From Gammaproteobacteria bacterium HGW-Gammaproteobacteria-2 (GTDB taxonomy: Bacteria > Pseudomonadota > Gammaproteobacteria > Xanthomonadales > Xanthomonadaceae): 53,194 nt of DNA. The notes beneath the pieces were generated by a model. That model was given only the letters and a program-made list of their open reading frames with translations. It searched no databases and was not told the DNA's origin. The stretch spans positions 1 through 53,194 of the forward strand of contig PGZE01000029.1 of NCBI GenBank assembly GCA_002840015.1, written 5' to 3'. Position numbers and translations under genes: made by a program. This document shows positions 43,155 through 51,408 of this stretch, piece by piece (position 1 is the first letter of the stretch; the number at the start of each line of letters is the position of its first letter).

Positions 43155-43590
43155 GTGCATCTTGCCCGCGAAGGGCTCGGCTCGTGGGAGCGGGCCTTGC
43201 CCGCGAATGATCTGACGAGGAGCTTCGCGCGCAGGCGCGCTCCCACAACAGCAAGTGGTGTGGGCTTTGGCTTGTGGGAGCGGGCCTTGCCCGCGAATGA
43301 TCTGACGAGGAGCTTCGCGCGCAGGCGCGCTCCCACAACAGCAAGTGGTGTGGGCTTTGGCTGGTGGGAGCATGCCTGCCCGCGAAGCTGTTGGCGAGGT
43401 TTTTCGCCGGCAGGCCGGCTCCCACAGATACAGGGTCGGACTGGGTACTGCATCACAGTTATTGTTCAACCGGTTGCGGCATAATGATGGTAACGTGCGT
43501 TAAGCTTGCTGCGGCAAGTGGCGTACGTGCGGTGTCCCGCAAGGGCGCCATTCCGGGCTGCGGCCCATCCCAGGCAACAGGAGCAATCCC
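43155..43590 (+). other. Region between pilus assembly and pilin genes
   Basis: 436 bp without a gene: the REP array, then about 160 bp that should hold the pilin promoter. A CATAAT box (43480-43485) is the best -10 candidate, but no well-spaced -35 box is visible. A ribosome binding site CAGGAG (43577-43582) precedes the pilin ATG. Confidence 0.5.
43184..43426. repeat. Tandem array of three REP-like units, 90-bp period
   Basis: GTGGGAG begins units at 43184, 43274 and 43364, exactly 90 bases apart. The first two units are identical except at their last base. The third is a diverged variant with a GCCGGCAGGCCGGC inner hairpin. Each unit ends its palindrome with GCTCCCAC. A REP remnant (CTTGCCCGCGAAGGG) precedes the array at about 43161. 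It fills the gap between the assembly genes and the major pilin. Confidence 0.92.
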
Positions 43591-44157
43591 ATGAATCGCA
43601 ACAAGCAAAACGGTTTCACCCTGATCGAGTTGATCGTAGTTATCGTCATCCTCGGCATTCTGGCGGCGGTGGCACTGCCGCGTTTTGTCAATCTGCAAAC
43701 CGATGCCCGCATCGCCAAGCTCAACGCCGCACGCGGCGCGGTGCAGGCGGCGGCGGCATTGGTGCATGGTTCGGCGTTGGCGCGGGCGGGGCAGGGTGCG
43801 CAGGCATGTCCGGCAACCGGCACCAATCTGACCGTCAATGCCTTGCCGGCAGGTACCGGTAACGTTTGTACCGAAACCGGTGCCATCGCGCTGGTGAACC
43901 TCTATCCGCAGGCGACGTTGGCCAGCATCATTGCAGCGGCCGGGCTGACCAATGTATCGCCGATTACAACAGCGGCATTAACCGCTGAAGGTTATTCCGT
44001 TGCCGGCGGCGGTGGTGGTATTGGCTCGACTCTGACAATTCAAGTCAACGGCGGCACCGCGCCGGCCAACTGCTCGTTCACTTATCGGCCGTCGAATGCG
44101 GCTGGAACCGCTGGCTCGGGTGCGCTGATCAGCCAGACCACAACCACCGGCTGCTGA
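43591..44157 (+). CDS. mshA: MSHA major pilin MshA
   Basis: 188-residue type IV prepilin. An 8-residue leader MNRNKQNG is cut before FTLIELIVVIVILGILAAV, with Glu5. LPRFVNLQTDARIAKLNA then follows, the typical MshA helix. The globular domain is rich in Ala, Thr and Gly, with Cys near 72 and 92 and a further Cys pair near 162 and 188 that can close a D-loop. It has its own ribosome binding site and probably its own promoter, and is followed by a strong hairpin. Confidence 0.93.
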   Translation: MNRNKQNGFTLIELIVVIVILGILAAVALPRFVNLQTDARIAKLNAARGAVQAAAALVHGSALARAGQGAQACPATGTNLTVNALPAGTGNVCTETGAIALVNLYPQATLASIIAAAGLTNVSPITTAALTAEGYSVAGGGGGIGSTLTIQVNGGTAPANCSFTYRPSNAAGTAGSGALISQTTTTGC

Positions 44158-44181
44158 TTTCAGACTTTTCGTGAGCTAATC

Positions 44182-44212
44182 GACGAAGGGCGGCCATGCG
44201 TCGCCCTTCGTC
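44182..44212 (+). terminator. Attenuator-like hairpin after mshA
   Basis: GACGAAGGGCG (44182-44192) and CGCCCTTCGTC (44202-44212) make a perfect 11-bp stem with a nine-base loop, 24 bases after the mshA stop. There is no T-run, so it may protect the mshA mRNA 3' end and reduce, not abolish, read-through into mshC. Confidence 0.7.
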
Positions 44213-44244
44213 TATCGCGTTACCCTGTTGCACGAGGCGATGCC

Positions 44245-44748
44245 ATGCGTGCCAGTCCGACCCATCGTTCATTCCTACGGCGCTCCAGCGCGGGCTTCAC
44301 CGTGGTCGAGTTGATCGCGGTGATTGTGGTGCTGGGCATCGTGTCGGCGATGGCGCTGCCGCGGCTCACCGATCGCTCGGCATTTCAGGCGCGGGGCTTC
44401 GAGGATGAAGTGCTCGCCGCATTGCGCCATGCCCGTGCGCTGGCGGTGGCCAGCGGCTGTGCGGTGCAGGTGAGCATTGCCGGCAACGGTTATACCCTGA
44501 ACCAGCAAACCGGTTGCGACGTCGGTGGTTTCACCTTGGCAGTACCCGACCCGGCGACCCAGGCGCCGATCTACGCCGGCGCGGCGCCAGCGGGCATCAC
44601 CCTGAACGGGCCAGCCAGTTTTGTCTTCACCACACTGGGCGAGGCCACGGTGGCTGGCGCTCCGGCCAATGTGGTACTGAACGTTGGTGGCAACGCTAAT
44701 CGTACAATCACCGTGTTTGGCACCACCGGGTTCGCTCAAGCGCAATGA
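44245..44748 (+). CDS. mshC: Minor pilin MshC (GspH/FimT-like)
   Basis: 167-residue prepilin with a 17-residue leader cut at AG|FTVVELIAVIVVLG. GFEDEVLAALRHARALAVASGC, the GspH/FimT helix, and a beta-rich end follow. Two cysteines near 73 and 91 can pair. Its stop overlaps mshD as ATGA. Confidence 0.9.
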   Translation: MRASPTHRSFLRRSSAGFTVVELIAVIVVLGIVSAMALPRLTDRSAFQARGFEDEVLAALRHARALAVASGCAVQVSIAGNGYTLNQQTGCDVGGFTLAVPDPATQAPIYAGAAPAGITLNGPASFVFTTLGEATVAGAPANVVLNVGGNANRTITVFGTTGFAQAQ

Positions 44749-45254
44749 ATGTCTTTCGCAGCCAGCACGGCTTCACCCTGATCGAGACCATCATCTCGAT
44801 TGTGGTGATCGGTATCGCGCTGGCCGGTTTGGCAGCGGTGTTTGGCCTGGGCTTTGCGCGCGGTGCCGATCCGCTGCGCGAGCGGCAGGCGCTGGCGATT
44901 GCCGAAGCGTATCTGGAAGAGGCGCTGTTGCAGCCCTACGCCGACCCGGATAGCGGCGCAGTATGCGGCGCGCCCGAGGCCAGTCGCGCGATCTTCGATG
45001 ACGCCTGCGATTACAACGCGCTGGCCGACAATGGCTGCATCGCGGTCACCGCGGCGTGCCCGCTGGGCACCTGCGCCTGCGATCAGAATGGCTTTCCGAT
45101 CGATGCGCTGGCCGGCTTCGGCATCACCATGGCCGTTGGCAACACCACCCTTGGCCCGCCCAATGTCAATGCGCTGCGGGTGGCGGTGAGCGTGACCACC
45201 CCGGGCGGTATCACGCCGCTGCAGTTGGTGGGTTACAAGGCGCAGACGCCATGA
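44745..45254 (+). CDS. mshD: Minor pilin MshD
   Basis: 169 residues, leader MNVFRSQHG cut before FTLIETIISIVVIGIALAG. Several cysteines follow in the middle (VCGAPEASR, DDACDY, NGCIAVTAACPLGTCACD), so disulfides are likely. ALAIAEAYLEEALLQPYADP resembles MshD/PilV-like minor pilins. It overlaps mshC and mshO by four bases each. Confidence 0.9.
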   Translation: MNVFRSQHGFTLIETIISIVVIGIALAGLAAVFGLGFARGADPLRERQALAIAEAYLEEALLQPYADPDSGAVCGAPEASRAIFDDACDYNALADNGCIAVTAACPLGTCACDQNGFPIDALAGFGITMAVGNTTLGPPNVNALRVAVSVTTPGGITPLQLVGYKAQTP

Positions 45255-46210
45255 GTCGGTCGGATCGCCGTCAAGATTGCGCCGAACGAGCACACGCTCG
45301 TCATTCCAGCGAAAGCTGGAATCCATTGCGAACAGCAAAATGGACCCCAGCTTTCGCTGGGGTGACGACTTGTTTCGAGACGACATGCTCGGGGACGGTG
45401 CGTTCGATCAGCCGACAACGCGGTTTCACCCTGATCGAAATGATCGTGGTGATCGTGATCACCGGCATTCTGGCCGGGGTGTTGTCGCGTTTTCTCAGCG
45501 AGCCGGTACGCGGCTATCTGCAAGTTGCCAGTCGCGGTGTGCTGGTCGATCAGGCGGATATTTCCCTGCGCCGGATTGCCACCGAGGTGCAGCGGGCCTT
45601 GCCCAACAGCCTGCGCGTGGCATGCGGCGGGCAATGCCTGGAGTTTTTGTCGAGCGTGGATGGCGGCATGTACCGGGCGCAGGTGTCGGGCAGCAATCCG
45701 GCCGACGATGTTCTCGATTTCATCAATCCAGTGGGTGATTCCAGCTTCGACGTGCTCGGCGGCTTGCGCGGCGCACCAGCGGCCGGCAACCAGGTGGTGG
45801 TCTACAACCTCAGCGCTGCGCCCGCTCCGCCCAACAGCGCCTATTTTGGCGACAACCGGGCCACGGTGGCAGCCGCAAGCAATATCAATCGGGTGGTGCT
45901 TACCGCGCCAATCCGGTTTCCGCAGCCTTCGGCCAAGCAGCGGTTTTACCTGGTCGATACGCCGGTGAGTTATCTGTGCAATCCCGGCGCCGGCAGCCTG
46001 CGCCGCAACGCCAATTACCCGATCAACGCGGCGCAGCCCACCAACACCGCACAGGGCGTATTGCTCAGTGATCGGGTCACCGCCTGCAATTTCGTGTTCA
46101 ACGCAGGCAGCGCCACCCGCGGCGGGCTGCTGACGATGAGCCTGTCGCTGGCCGATGGCGATGAGCGGATCACGGTGCTGCATCAAGTCCATGTGTTCAA
46201 CGCGCCATGA
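45251..46210 (+). CDS. mshO: Minor pilin MshO (PilW-like) with a repeat in its leader
   Basis: The prepilin core begins RG|FTLIEMIVVIVITGILAGV and runs as a PilW/GspJ-like domain to residue 319. From the ATG at 45251, which overlaps the mshD stop, the leader would be 58 residues. It contains a 69-bp dispersed palindrome (45299-45367) translated as HSSESWNP...TPAFAGVTT. A GTG at 45398 would give a normal 9-residue leader (MRSISRQRG) and a 270-residue protein, with a weak GGGGA ahead. I keep the overlapping start but consider the GTG likely to be used. Confidence 0.85.
   Translation: MSRSDRRQDCAERAHARHSSESWNPLRTAKWTPAFAGVTTCFETTCSGTVRSISRQRGFTLIEMIVVIVITGILAGVLSRFLSEPVRGYLQVASRGVLVDQADISLRRIATEVQRALPNSLRVACGGQCLEFLSSVDGGMYRAQVSGSNPADDVLDFINPVGDSSFDVLGGLRGAPAAGNQVVVYNLSAAPAPPNSAYFGDNRATVAAASNINRVVLTAPIRFPQPSAKQRFYLVDTPVSYLCNPGAGSLRRNANYPINAAQPTNTAQGVLLSDRVTACNFVFNAGSATRGGLLTMSLSLADGDERITVLHQVHVFNAP
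45299..45367. repeat. GTCATTCC-type dispersed palindrome
   Basis: The left arm CGTCATTCCAGCGAAAGC continues to 45327 and matches the reverse complement of the right arm (45338-45367) with a few changes. Each arm is itself palindromic around CCAGCGAAAGCTGG. This is the well-known type of repeat whose translation reads SSESWNP and TPAFAGVT. It is 69 bp, a multiple of three. Confidence 0.88.
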
Positions 46211-46266
46211 GTACGTTCGAGCGAATGAACCCGCCGATGGGTGAGAATCACGGGGCTCGTGATTTT

Positions 46267-46328
46267 GTGGGAGCCGGCCTGCCGGCGAATGGATTGGCGA
46301 GTAGCTTCGCGCGCAGGCGCGCTCCCAC
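46267..46328. repeat. REP-like palindromic element
   Basis: GTGGGAGCCGGCC at the left pairs with GCGCGCTCCCAC at the right, with inner hairpins GCCGGCCTGCCGGC and GCGCGCAGGCGCGC. It sits in the mshO-mshP gap, ending 15 bases before the mshP start. Confidence 0.88.
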
Positions 46329-46343
46329 CAGGGGGCAAGCAGT

Positions 46344-46742
46344 ATGACGTCTCGACACCAGCAACACGGAATCTCGCTGATCGTGGCGATCGTGGTCGTG
46401 GTGTTTTTATCGCTGATTGCGACTTTTCTGGTGCGCAGTGTCGGTTCGCAACAGGCGCTCAATACCCAGTCGTTGATCGGTCAACGCGCGTTTTATGCCG
46501 CGCGCGCCGGGCTGGAATGGGGCGCGGCGCAGGCGCTGCCGCCCAACAATACCTGCGCGGCCGGCAACAACCTGGTGATCGAGGGCATCGATGTGGTGGT
46601 GGATTGTTTTTCCACGGATGTGACCGAGGCCGGCGTCACCTACCAGGTCTTTCGCATCGACGCGCGGGCGCAGTCGGGTGCTCTGGGCAATCCCGAGTAC
46701 GCGCAGCGCCGTCTGAGCGCGCGTCTGAGCAACAAACCGTGA
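46344..46742 (+). CDS. mshP: MSHA biogenesis protein MshP (PilX-like)
   Basis: 132 residues. The start MTSRHQQHG is followed by ISLIVAIVVVVFLSLIATFLV, a prepilin-like helix without Glu5, then SQQALNTQSLIGQRAFYAARAGLEWG, the PilX/MshP helix. Two cysteines near 69 and 90 may pair. It is separated from mshO by a REP element, from which it takes its upstream leader. The ribosome binding site is weak (GGGGGCAAGC). Confidence 0.87.
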   Translation: MTSRHQQHGISLIVAIVVVVFLSLIATFLVRSVGSQQALNTQSLIGQRAFYAARAGLEWGAAQALPPNNTCAAGNNLVIEGIDVVVDCFSTDVTEAGVTYQVFRIDARAQSGALGNPEYAQRRLSARLSNKP

Positions 46743-46749
46743 GGGAGGC

Positions 46750-49700
46750 ATGAGCATGCGAAGGGAAAGCGGCGGCATTGCGAAATGGTTCGGTGGCTTC
46801 CCGATCGGTTGTTGCACAATCTCCCGGGTTACGCGCTTCGCGCTAACTCGGGCTACATGGGCCGTTTCGGCGGTATGCGTGCTGATGTTGTTGGTCGCGT
46901 TGCCGGCATCGGCGCAGTCCGGCGATGGGCTCAATGGCAGCTACTGGAATTTCAATGTGGTCGCCAACGGCAACTCGATGCCACGGTGAACTTCGATTGG
47001 GGTAGTGGTTCGCCGGCACCGGGCATCGGCAGCGACGATTTTGCGGTGCGTTGGGATGGGATGGTCGAGGCGCCGCAAACCGGGGCTTACGTATTCTCCA
47101 CGCAGTCGGACGATGGCGTACGCCTGTGGATCAACGGCGCGCTGGTGATCGACAACTGGACCCTGCACGGGCCGACCTGGGACGACAGTGCGCAGATCAA
47201 CCTGGTCGCCGGTCAGCGCTATGTGCTGCGCATGGAAATGTTCGAGCGCGGCGGCGGTGCGGTGGCGCGATTGTACTGGCGCAAACCTTCGGATATCAGC
47301 GCCGGTTCGCCGCGCAATGTGGTGCCGCAGCAGTACCTGTTTTCGCAGGTCGTGCCAACGGTGCTGTCGGTGGTGCAATCGTGTACCGACCTGAAAACCC
47401 TGAGCGTGAGTTTCAGCCGACCGATGCAGGGTGGCAATGGCAAGGACAGTGCCGAACGCAAGCAGAATTACGCTATTTCCGGGGTTGCACCCAGTGGCCT
47501 CAACATCATCGATGCCGTGCTGGAGCCTGACGGGCAAACCGTTACCCTGACGCTCAACAAACTGCTGATAGCCGGCAACAGCTACACCTTGCGTGTCGAG
47601 GATGTGCGCGCCAGCGATGGCGTGCTGATCGATCCCAACCCGACGCTGTTCACGTTCACTGCCGGTGCCGGCAATGGCCTGATGGCCAGCTTCTGGAACT
47701 TCGATGTGGTCAGCAATGGCAATGCCTTCCCTACCGGGCCGGCCGCAGTGGTGCGCCAGGATGCGCAGGTCGATTTTGATTGGGCTGCCGGCAGCCCATC
47801 GGCGGGAGTCGGTGCGGATTCGTTTGCGGTGCGCTGGGAGGGCTTCGTCGAGGCGCCGGTTACCGGCAATTACACGTTCTGGACGCAGTCCGATGACGGC
47901 GTGCGGTTGTGGGTGAACGGCAATCTGGTGATCGATAACTGGACCTTGCATTCGGCAACCTGGGATAGTGCAGCGCCAGTGGCGTTGCAGGCCGGGCAGC
48001 GTTATTCGCTGCGCATGGAGATGTTCGAGCGCGGCGGTGATGCGGTGGCGCGCCTGCATTGGCAGACCCCCGGCAACCCGGTGCGCGCGGTGGTGCCATC
48101 GAGCCAGTTGTTTGGTTGCCCGGGCGGCGTGACCATCGATCATGTGCGCTTGTTGCATCCGGGCGTCGGCCTGACCTGCGCGCCCGCCGACATCACCGTG
48201 CAGGCGTGCGCCAACGCCGATTGCAGCGTGCTGGTGAACGAGGCGATTACGGTCGATCTGCTGGCCAGCCCGAGTGGGGTGTACAGCACCAATCCGGTGG
48301 TGCTCAACTCCGGCAGTGCGGTGGTGCAATTGCGTCAGACCTCGCCGGGCGTTGTTACCCTTGATGCCGCCTCGCGTGCGCCGTTGGCGACCAATCTCAC
48401 CCGCTGCTTTGCCGGGGCGGTGGAAACCTGCCAGCTCGATTTTCGCGACAGCGGATTTGTGTTTGATGTGCCCACGCAAACCGCCTGCAAAACATCGGCC
48501 GATGTGGTGATTCGCGCGATGCGCACTGACGACACCACCCAGACTTGCGCGCCGGCATTCACTGGCACGCGCACAGTGAACTTCTGGACCGATTACATGA
48601 GCCCGGCCAGCGGCACCCGGCAGGCATTGGTGAACGCCACGCCGGTTGCAACGTCGGCACCGACCCCGATGCCGGGCAGTTGAATCTGCACGCGCAGCAT
48701 GTTGGCTCTGGCAGTGAGGCCGGCTTGATCCTCGAAGGCGCCGATCTGTTTGTGTCACGGCCTGCCGGGCTGGCGGTATTCAGCCCGGCGGCGCCGCTGT
48801 GCGCAAGCATCGATGCCTCGTGCCCGTTGTTCACCAAGGCCGGCGCGGATTTCCCGCTCACCGTGCAGGCCGCGTGCTGGGTCAGCGATGGCGATGCCGA
48901 TTTCAGCGACAACCCGGTAACACCGAATTTCCAGCAAACGCCGATCACGTTGAGTGCGGCATTGCTGGCACCAAGCCCTGGAGTTGCTGGCACGCTGGCG
49001 ATTGCCAACGCCGGAGTTGCAGCCGCCGATGCCGGTTCGGTCACGCTCAACCAGCAGTATTCCGAAGTCGGCGTGATCCGTATCGATGCCAATGCCGGCA
49101 ATTATCTTGGCACTGGCGATCTGCTTGGCAGCACACTACCACTTGGTCGTTTCAGCCCCGATGCCGGCCTGTCTGGGCCCGCCGGCCAGCCCGTTCACCT
49201 ACATGGATGAGTGGTTCAAACTTGATTTCACCTTGCAGGCGATGAATGCCGGCGGCAGTGTGACCCGCAATTACGAGGGGCTTTTCGCCCGCCTCGGCCC
49301 GAGCGTTGCCACCGACCTGGGGCTGGCGGCCGGCAGCGGCGTGGACGATCTCACCACGCGCCTGAACACGGTTGCGTCGGGCAGTTGGTCGCAGGGGACG
49401 GCGGCGATCAGCGCCGGCCTGCGCTTTACCCGCGCCAATCCGCCCGATGGCCCATACCCGCTGACACTGGGTCTGGCACCCGCCGATCACGATGGCGTGC
49501 AGTTGCTGCCGACGGATCTGAACCTCGATATCGACGGCGATGTCATCCCCGAGCACTTCAACGCCGGCAGCACCGAACTGCGCCACGGGCGGCTGGCGCT
49601 ATACAACGCCATCGGCTCGGAGCTGCAGCCGTTGGTGGTGGGCCTGCAAGCGGAATATTTCAATGGCTCGGGTTTTGTGCTCAATACCGCCGATACCTGT

Positions 49701-50030
49701 ACGCCGCTCGATCCGGCTAGCGAGTTGTTGCTGCAAAACCCGGATACCGCTGGCGGCGTCGAGCAGCCGGGCGATAGCGTGATGAGCGTTGCTGCCGGCA
49801 CCTCAAGCGCCAGTCTGGTTAACATGCCACCGCTACAGGGCCGGATAAATGTGTCGCTGACGCCACCGGGTGCCGGCAATACCGGTTATATCGACCTGCG
49901 CGTCGATGCCAGCGCTATGCCGTGGCTGCGCTTCGACTGGGATGGCGATGGCCTGTACAACAATGATCCACGCGGGCGCGGCACCTTTGGCGTGTTCGCC
50001 GGCCCGGAGTCGATGATCGACATGCGTTAG
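46750..50030 (+). pseudogene. mshQ: MshQ-like adhesin with PA14 domains, broken by three frame changes
   Basis: Four segments in changing frames add up to one MshQ-like protein. They run from 46750 to about 46980 (signal peptide, start of PA14-1), to about 48673 (rest of PA14-1, an Ig-like region, PA14-2 and the start of the MshQ C-terminal region), to about 49160, then to the stop at 50030 (DUF6701-like end with FDWDGDGLYNNDPRG). The two PA14 copies share FAVRW, QSDDGVRLW and RMEMFERGG. Against PA14-2, PA14-1 lacks 34 bases at the first break. The other two breaks also appear to lack sequence, judging from how I recall the family. Each break lies at CGATGCC. Decay or an assembly artefact are both possible. 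Confidence 0.82.
46823..46852. repeat. CCCGGGTTA palindrome inside the mshQ signal region
   Basis: CCCGGGTTA pairs with TAACTCGGG (one change), with GCGC-TTC-GCGC at the centre, followed by GCTACATGG. It resembles dispersed CCCGGGTTA...GGGCTACA repeats. It encodes part of the N-terminal region before the hydrophobic core of the signal peptide. Confidence 0.6.
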
Positions 50031-50116
50031 CAGCCTGTCGGGCGTGACGCTGACAGTAAAATGGTTGCGCTCACCTGTAGCAACTGTGTTGCACGCCGGT
50101 GCGAGCCAGTACTTCT

Positions 50117-50205
50117 GTGGGAGCCGGCCTGCCGGCGAACGAACTGGCGAAAGCGCTTTGCGCGCAGAGCCTGCCCCAGACTTGATCTGGGGCGCGCTCC
50201 CACAA
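50117..50205. repeat. REP-like element interrupted by a second palindrome
   Basis: The ends GTGGGAGCCGGCC and GCGCGCTCCCACAA are typical REP ends. Between GCGCGCAG and GCGCGC lies an extra GCCCCAGA-CTTGA-TCTGGGGC hairpin (about 50173-50193), absent in all other copies. Confidence 0.8.
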
Positions 50206-50220
50206 ACAAGCGGTAACGCT

Positions 50221-50250
50221 CCCTGTAGCCACCCTGTGGGCGACCTGCCT
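50221..50250 (-). repeat. GGTCGCCCACAGGGTGGG repeat, inverted copy
   Basis: Reverse complement reads GCAGGTCGCCCACAGGGTGG, matching 13102-13131 and 13271-13300. Confidence 0.5.
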
Positions 50251-50359
50251 GCATGCCGTGCGAGCGAAGCGTCGGGGCAAAGCCTCGCGTAAGCACGCAG
50301 CGGTCCAGGGCCCAGTCTTCCCTCGCCATAATCGGGCAAGTTCAGCCGGCTCCCAGGCG

Positions 50360-51349
50360 CTACAGCCAGCGCGAACGGCGCAGGATGGTGAATAGCCCGG
50401 CGCAGGCAGTGGCGGTGACGCCCAGCACGATGTAGTAATTGTAGGGGCCAGCCAATTCAGGCATGTGTACGAAGTTCATGCCGTACCAGCTCGCGACCAG
50501 GGTTGGCAGCGCCACCAGCGCCGCCCAGCCAGCGAGCCGTTTCACCACTTCGCCCTGTGCCACCGTCACCAGCGACAGGTTGACGGTCATCGCGGCGCTG
50601 ACCATTTCACGTACGGTGTCGATGGCTTCGTTGACGCGCAGGGCGTGGTCGAACACGTCGCGGAAATACAGCCGGGTTTCATCGCGGATCAGGTTCGGGT
50701 GCAGGCGCACCAGTTGCGAGAGGATGTCCTGCAATGGCGATACCGCCAGCCGCATCTTGGTCAGCTCGCCCTTGAGTTGATAAAGCCGCTCGATGGTTTC
50801 GCGGCGATAGGTTTCGGCAAAGATGTCGGCTTCCAGTGCGCTCAGTTCATCCTGAAACTCGCGCGCCAGCGGCTGCAGGTTGTCGACAATGAAATCGAGT
50901 ACGGCGTACAGGCCGTAACTGGGCCCGAGTGCGAGGCGTTTGGGCGTTTGCTCGCAGCGGGTGCGCGCGGCTGCATAGGACAACGAGGCGCCATGGCGCA
51001 CCGTCACCAGATAGCGTGGGCCGAGGAAGATATGGGTTTCGCCAAACGCGATTTCACCATTTACCGCCTGCGCGGTGTGCAGCACGATGAACAGCGAGTC
51101 GCCGTAGACCTCGATCTTTGGACGCTGGTGGGCGTGGTGAGCATCTTCCACCGCCAGTTCGTGCAGGCCGAACTCGTGTTGCAGGGTTTGCATCAATGGT
51201 TCATCGGGCTCCAGCGTGCCAATCCAGACGAAGCCTTTGCTGTCGGCGGCCAGAGTTTCGCTGATGTCATCAAGCGCGATGTCGTGGCGTTCGCCGGCAT
51301 TGCTGTAGGCGACGCAGTTGACCACCATGGTGTTGTTGGATTTGTTCAT
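50360..51349 (-). CDS. corA: CorA-family magnesium/metal transporter
   Basis: 329 residues. A large N-terminal cytoplasmic alpha/beta domain and a long stalk helix lead to two C-terminal transmembrane helices, the first ending in the selectivity motif YGMNF (about 290). VEDAHHAHQRPKIEVYGDSLF is typical of CorA. The loop after GMN is HMPELAGPY, fitting the Mg/Co channel type rather than ZntB. It is a single gene, convergent with mshQ. Confidence 0.93.
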   Translation of the reverse strand: MNKSNNTMVVNCVAYSNAGERHDIALDDISETLAADSKGFVWIGTLEPDEPLMQTLQHEFGLHELAVEDAHHAHQRPKIEVYGDSLFIVLHTAQAVNGEIAFGETHIFLGPRYLVTVRHGASLSYAAARTRCEQTPKRLALGPSYGLYAVLDFIVDNLQPLAREFQDELSALEADIFAETYRRETIERLYQLKGELTKMRLAVSPLQDILSQLVRLHPNLIRDETRLYFRDVFDHALRVNEAIDTVREMVSAAMTVNLSLVTVAQGEVVKRLAGWAALVALPTLVASWYGMNFVHMPELAGPYNYYIVLGVTATACAGLFTILRRSRWL

Positions 51350-51408
51350 GCCGCCATCATCGCGGTGATGGCACCCGGGTACAAGCGTTAGTCACGGATG
51401 TGCGGTAA

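Larger units (their letters stand above)
50031..50359. other. Repeat-filled gap between mshQ and the CorA gene
   Basis: 329 bp between convergent genes. It holds a REP unit with an internal insertion (50117-50205) and an inverted copy of the GGTCGCCCACAGGG family (50221-50250). No gene or clear terminator is seen. Confidence 0.6.

Noticed and set aside
43184..43426. CRISPR array
   Set aside because: Repeats are long, palindromic and contiguous at 90 bp with no unique spacers; no cas genes are present.
46941..48758. 605-codon minus-strand open frame over mshQ
   Set aside because: It mirrors the PA14 repeats of the plus strand; composition is His/Arg-rich and there is no start context.
46750..50030. 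Phase variation or programmed frameshifting of mshQ
   Set aside because: No homopolymer, short tandem repeat or slippery heptamer at the breaks, and residues are missing rather than merely shifted.
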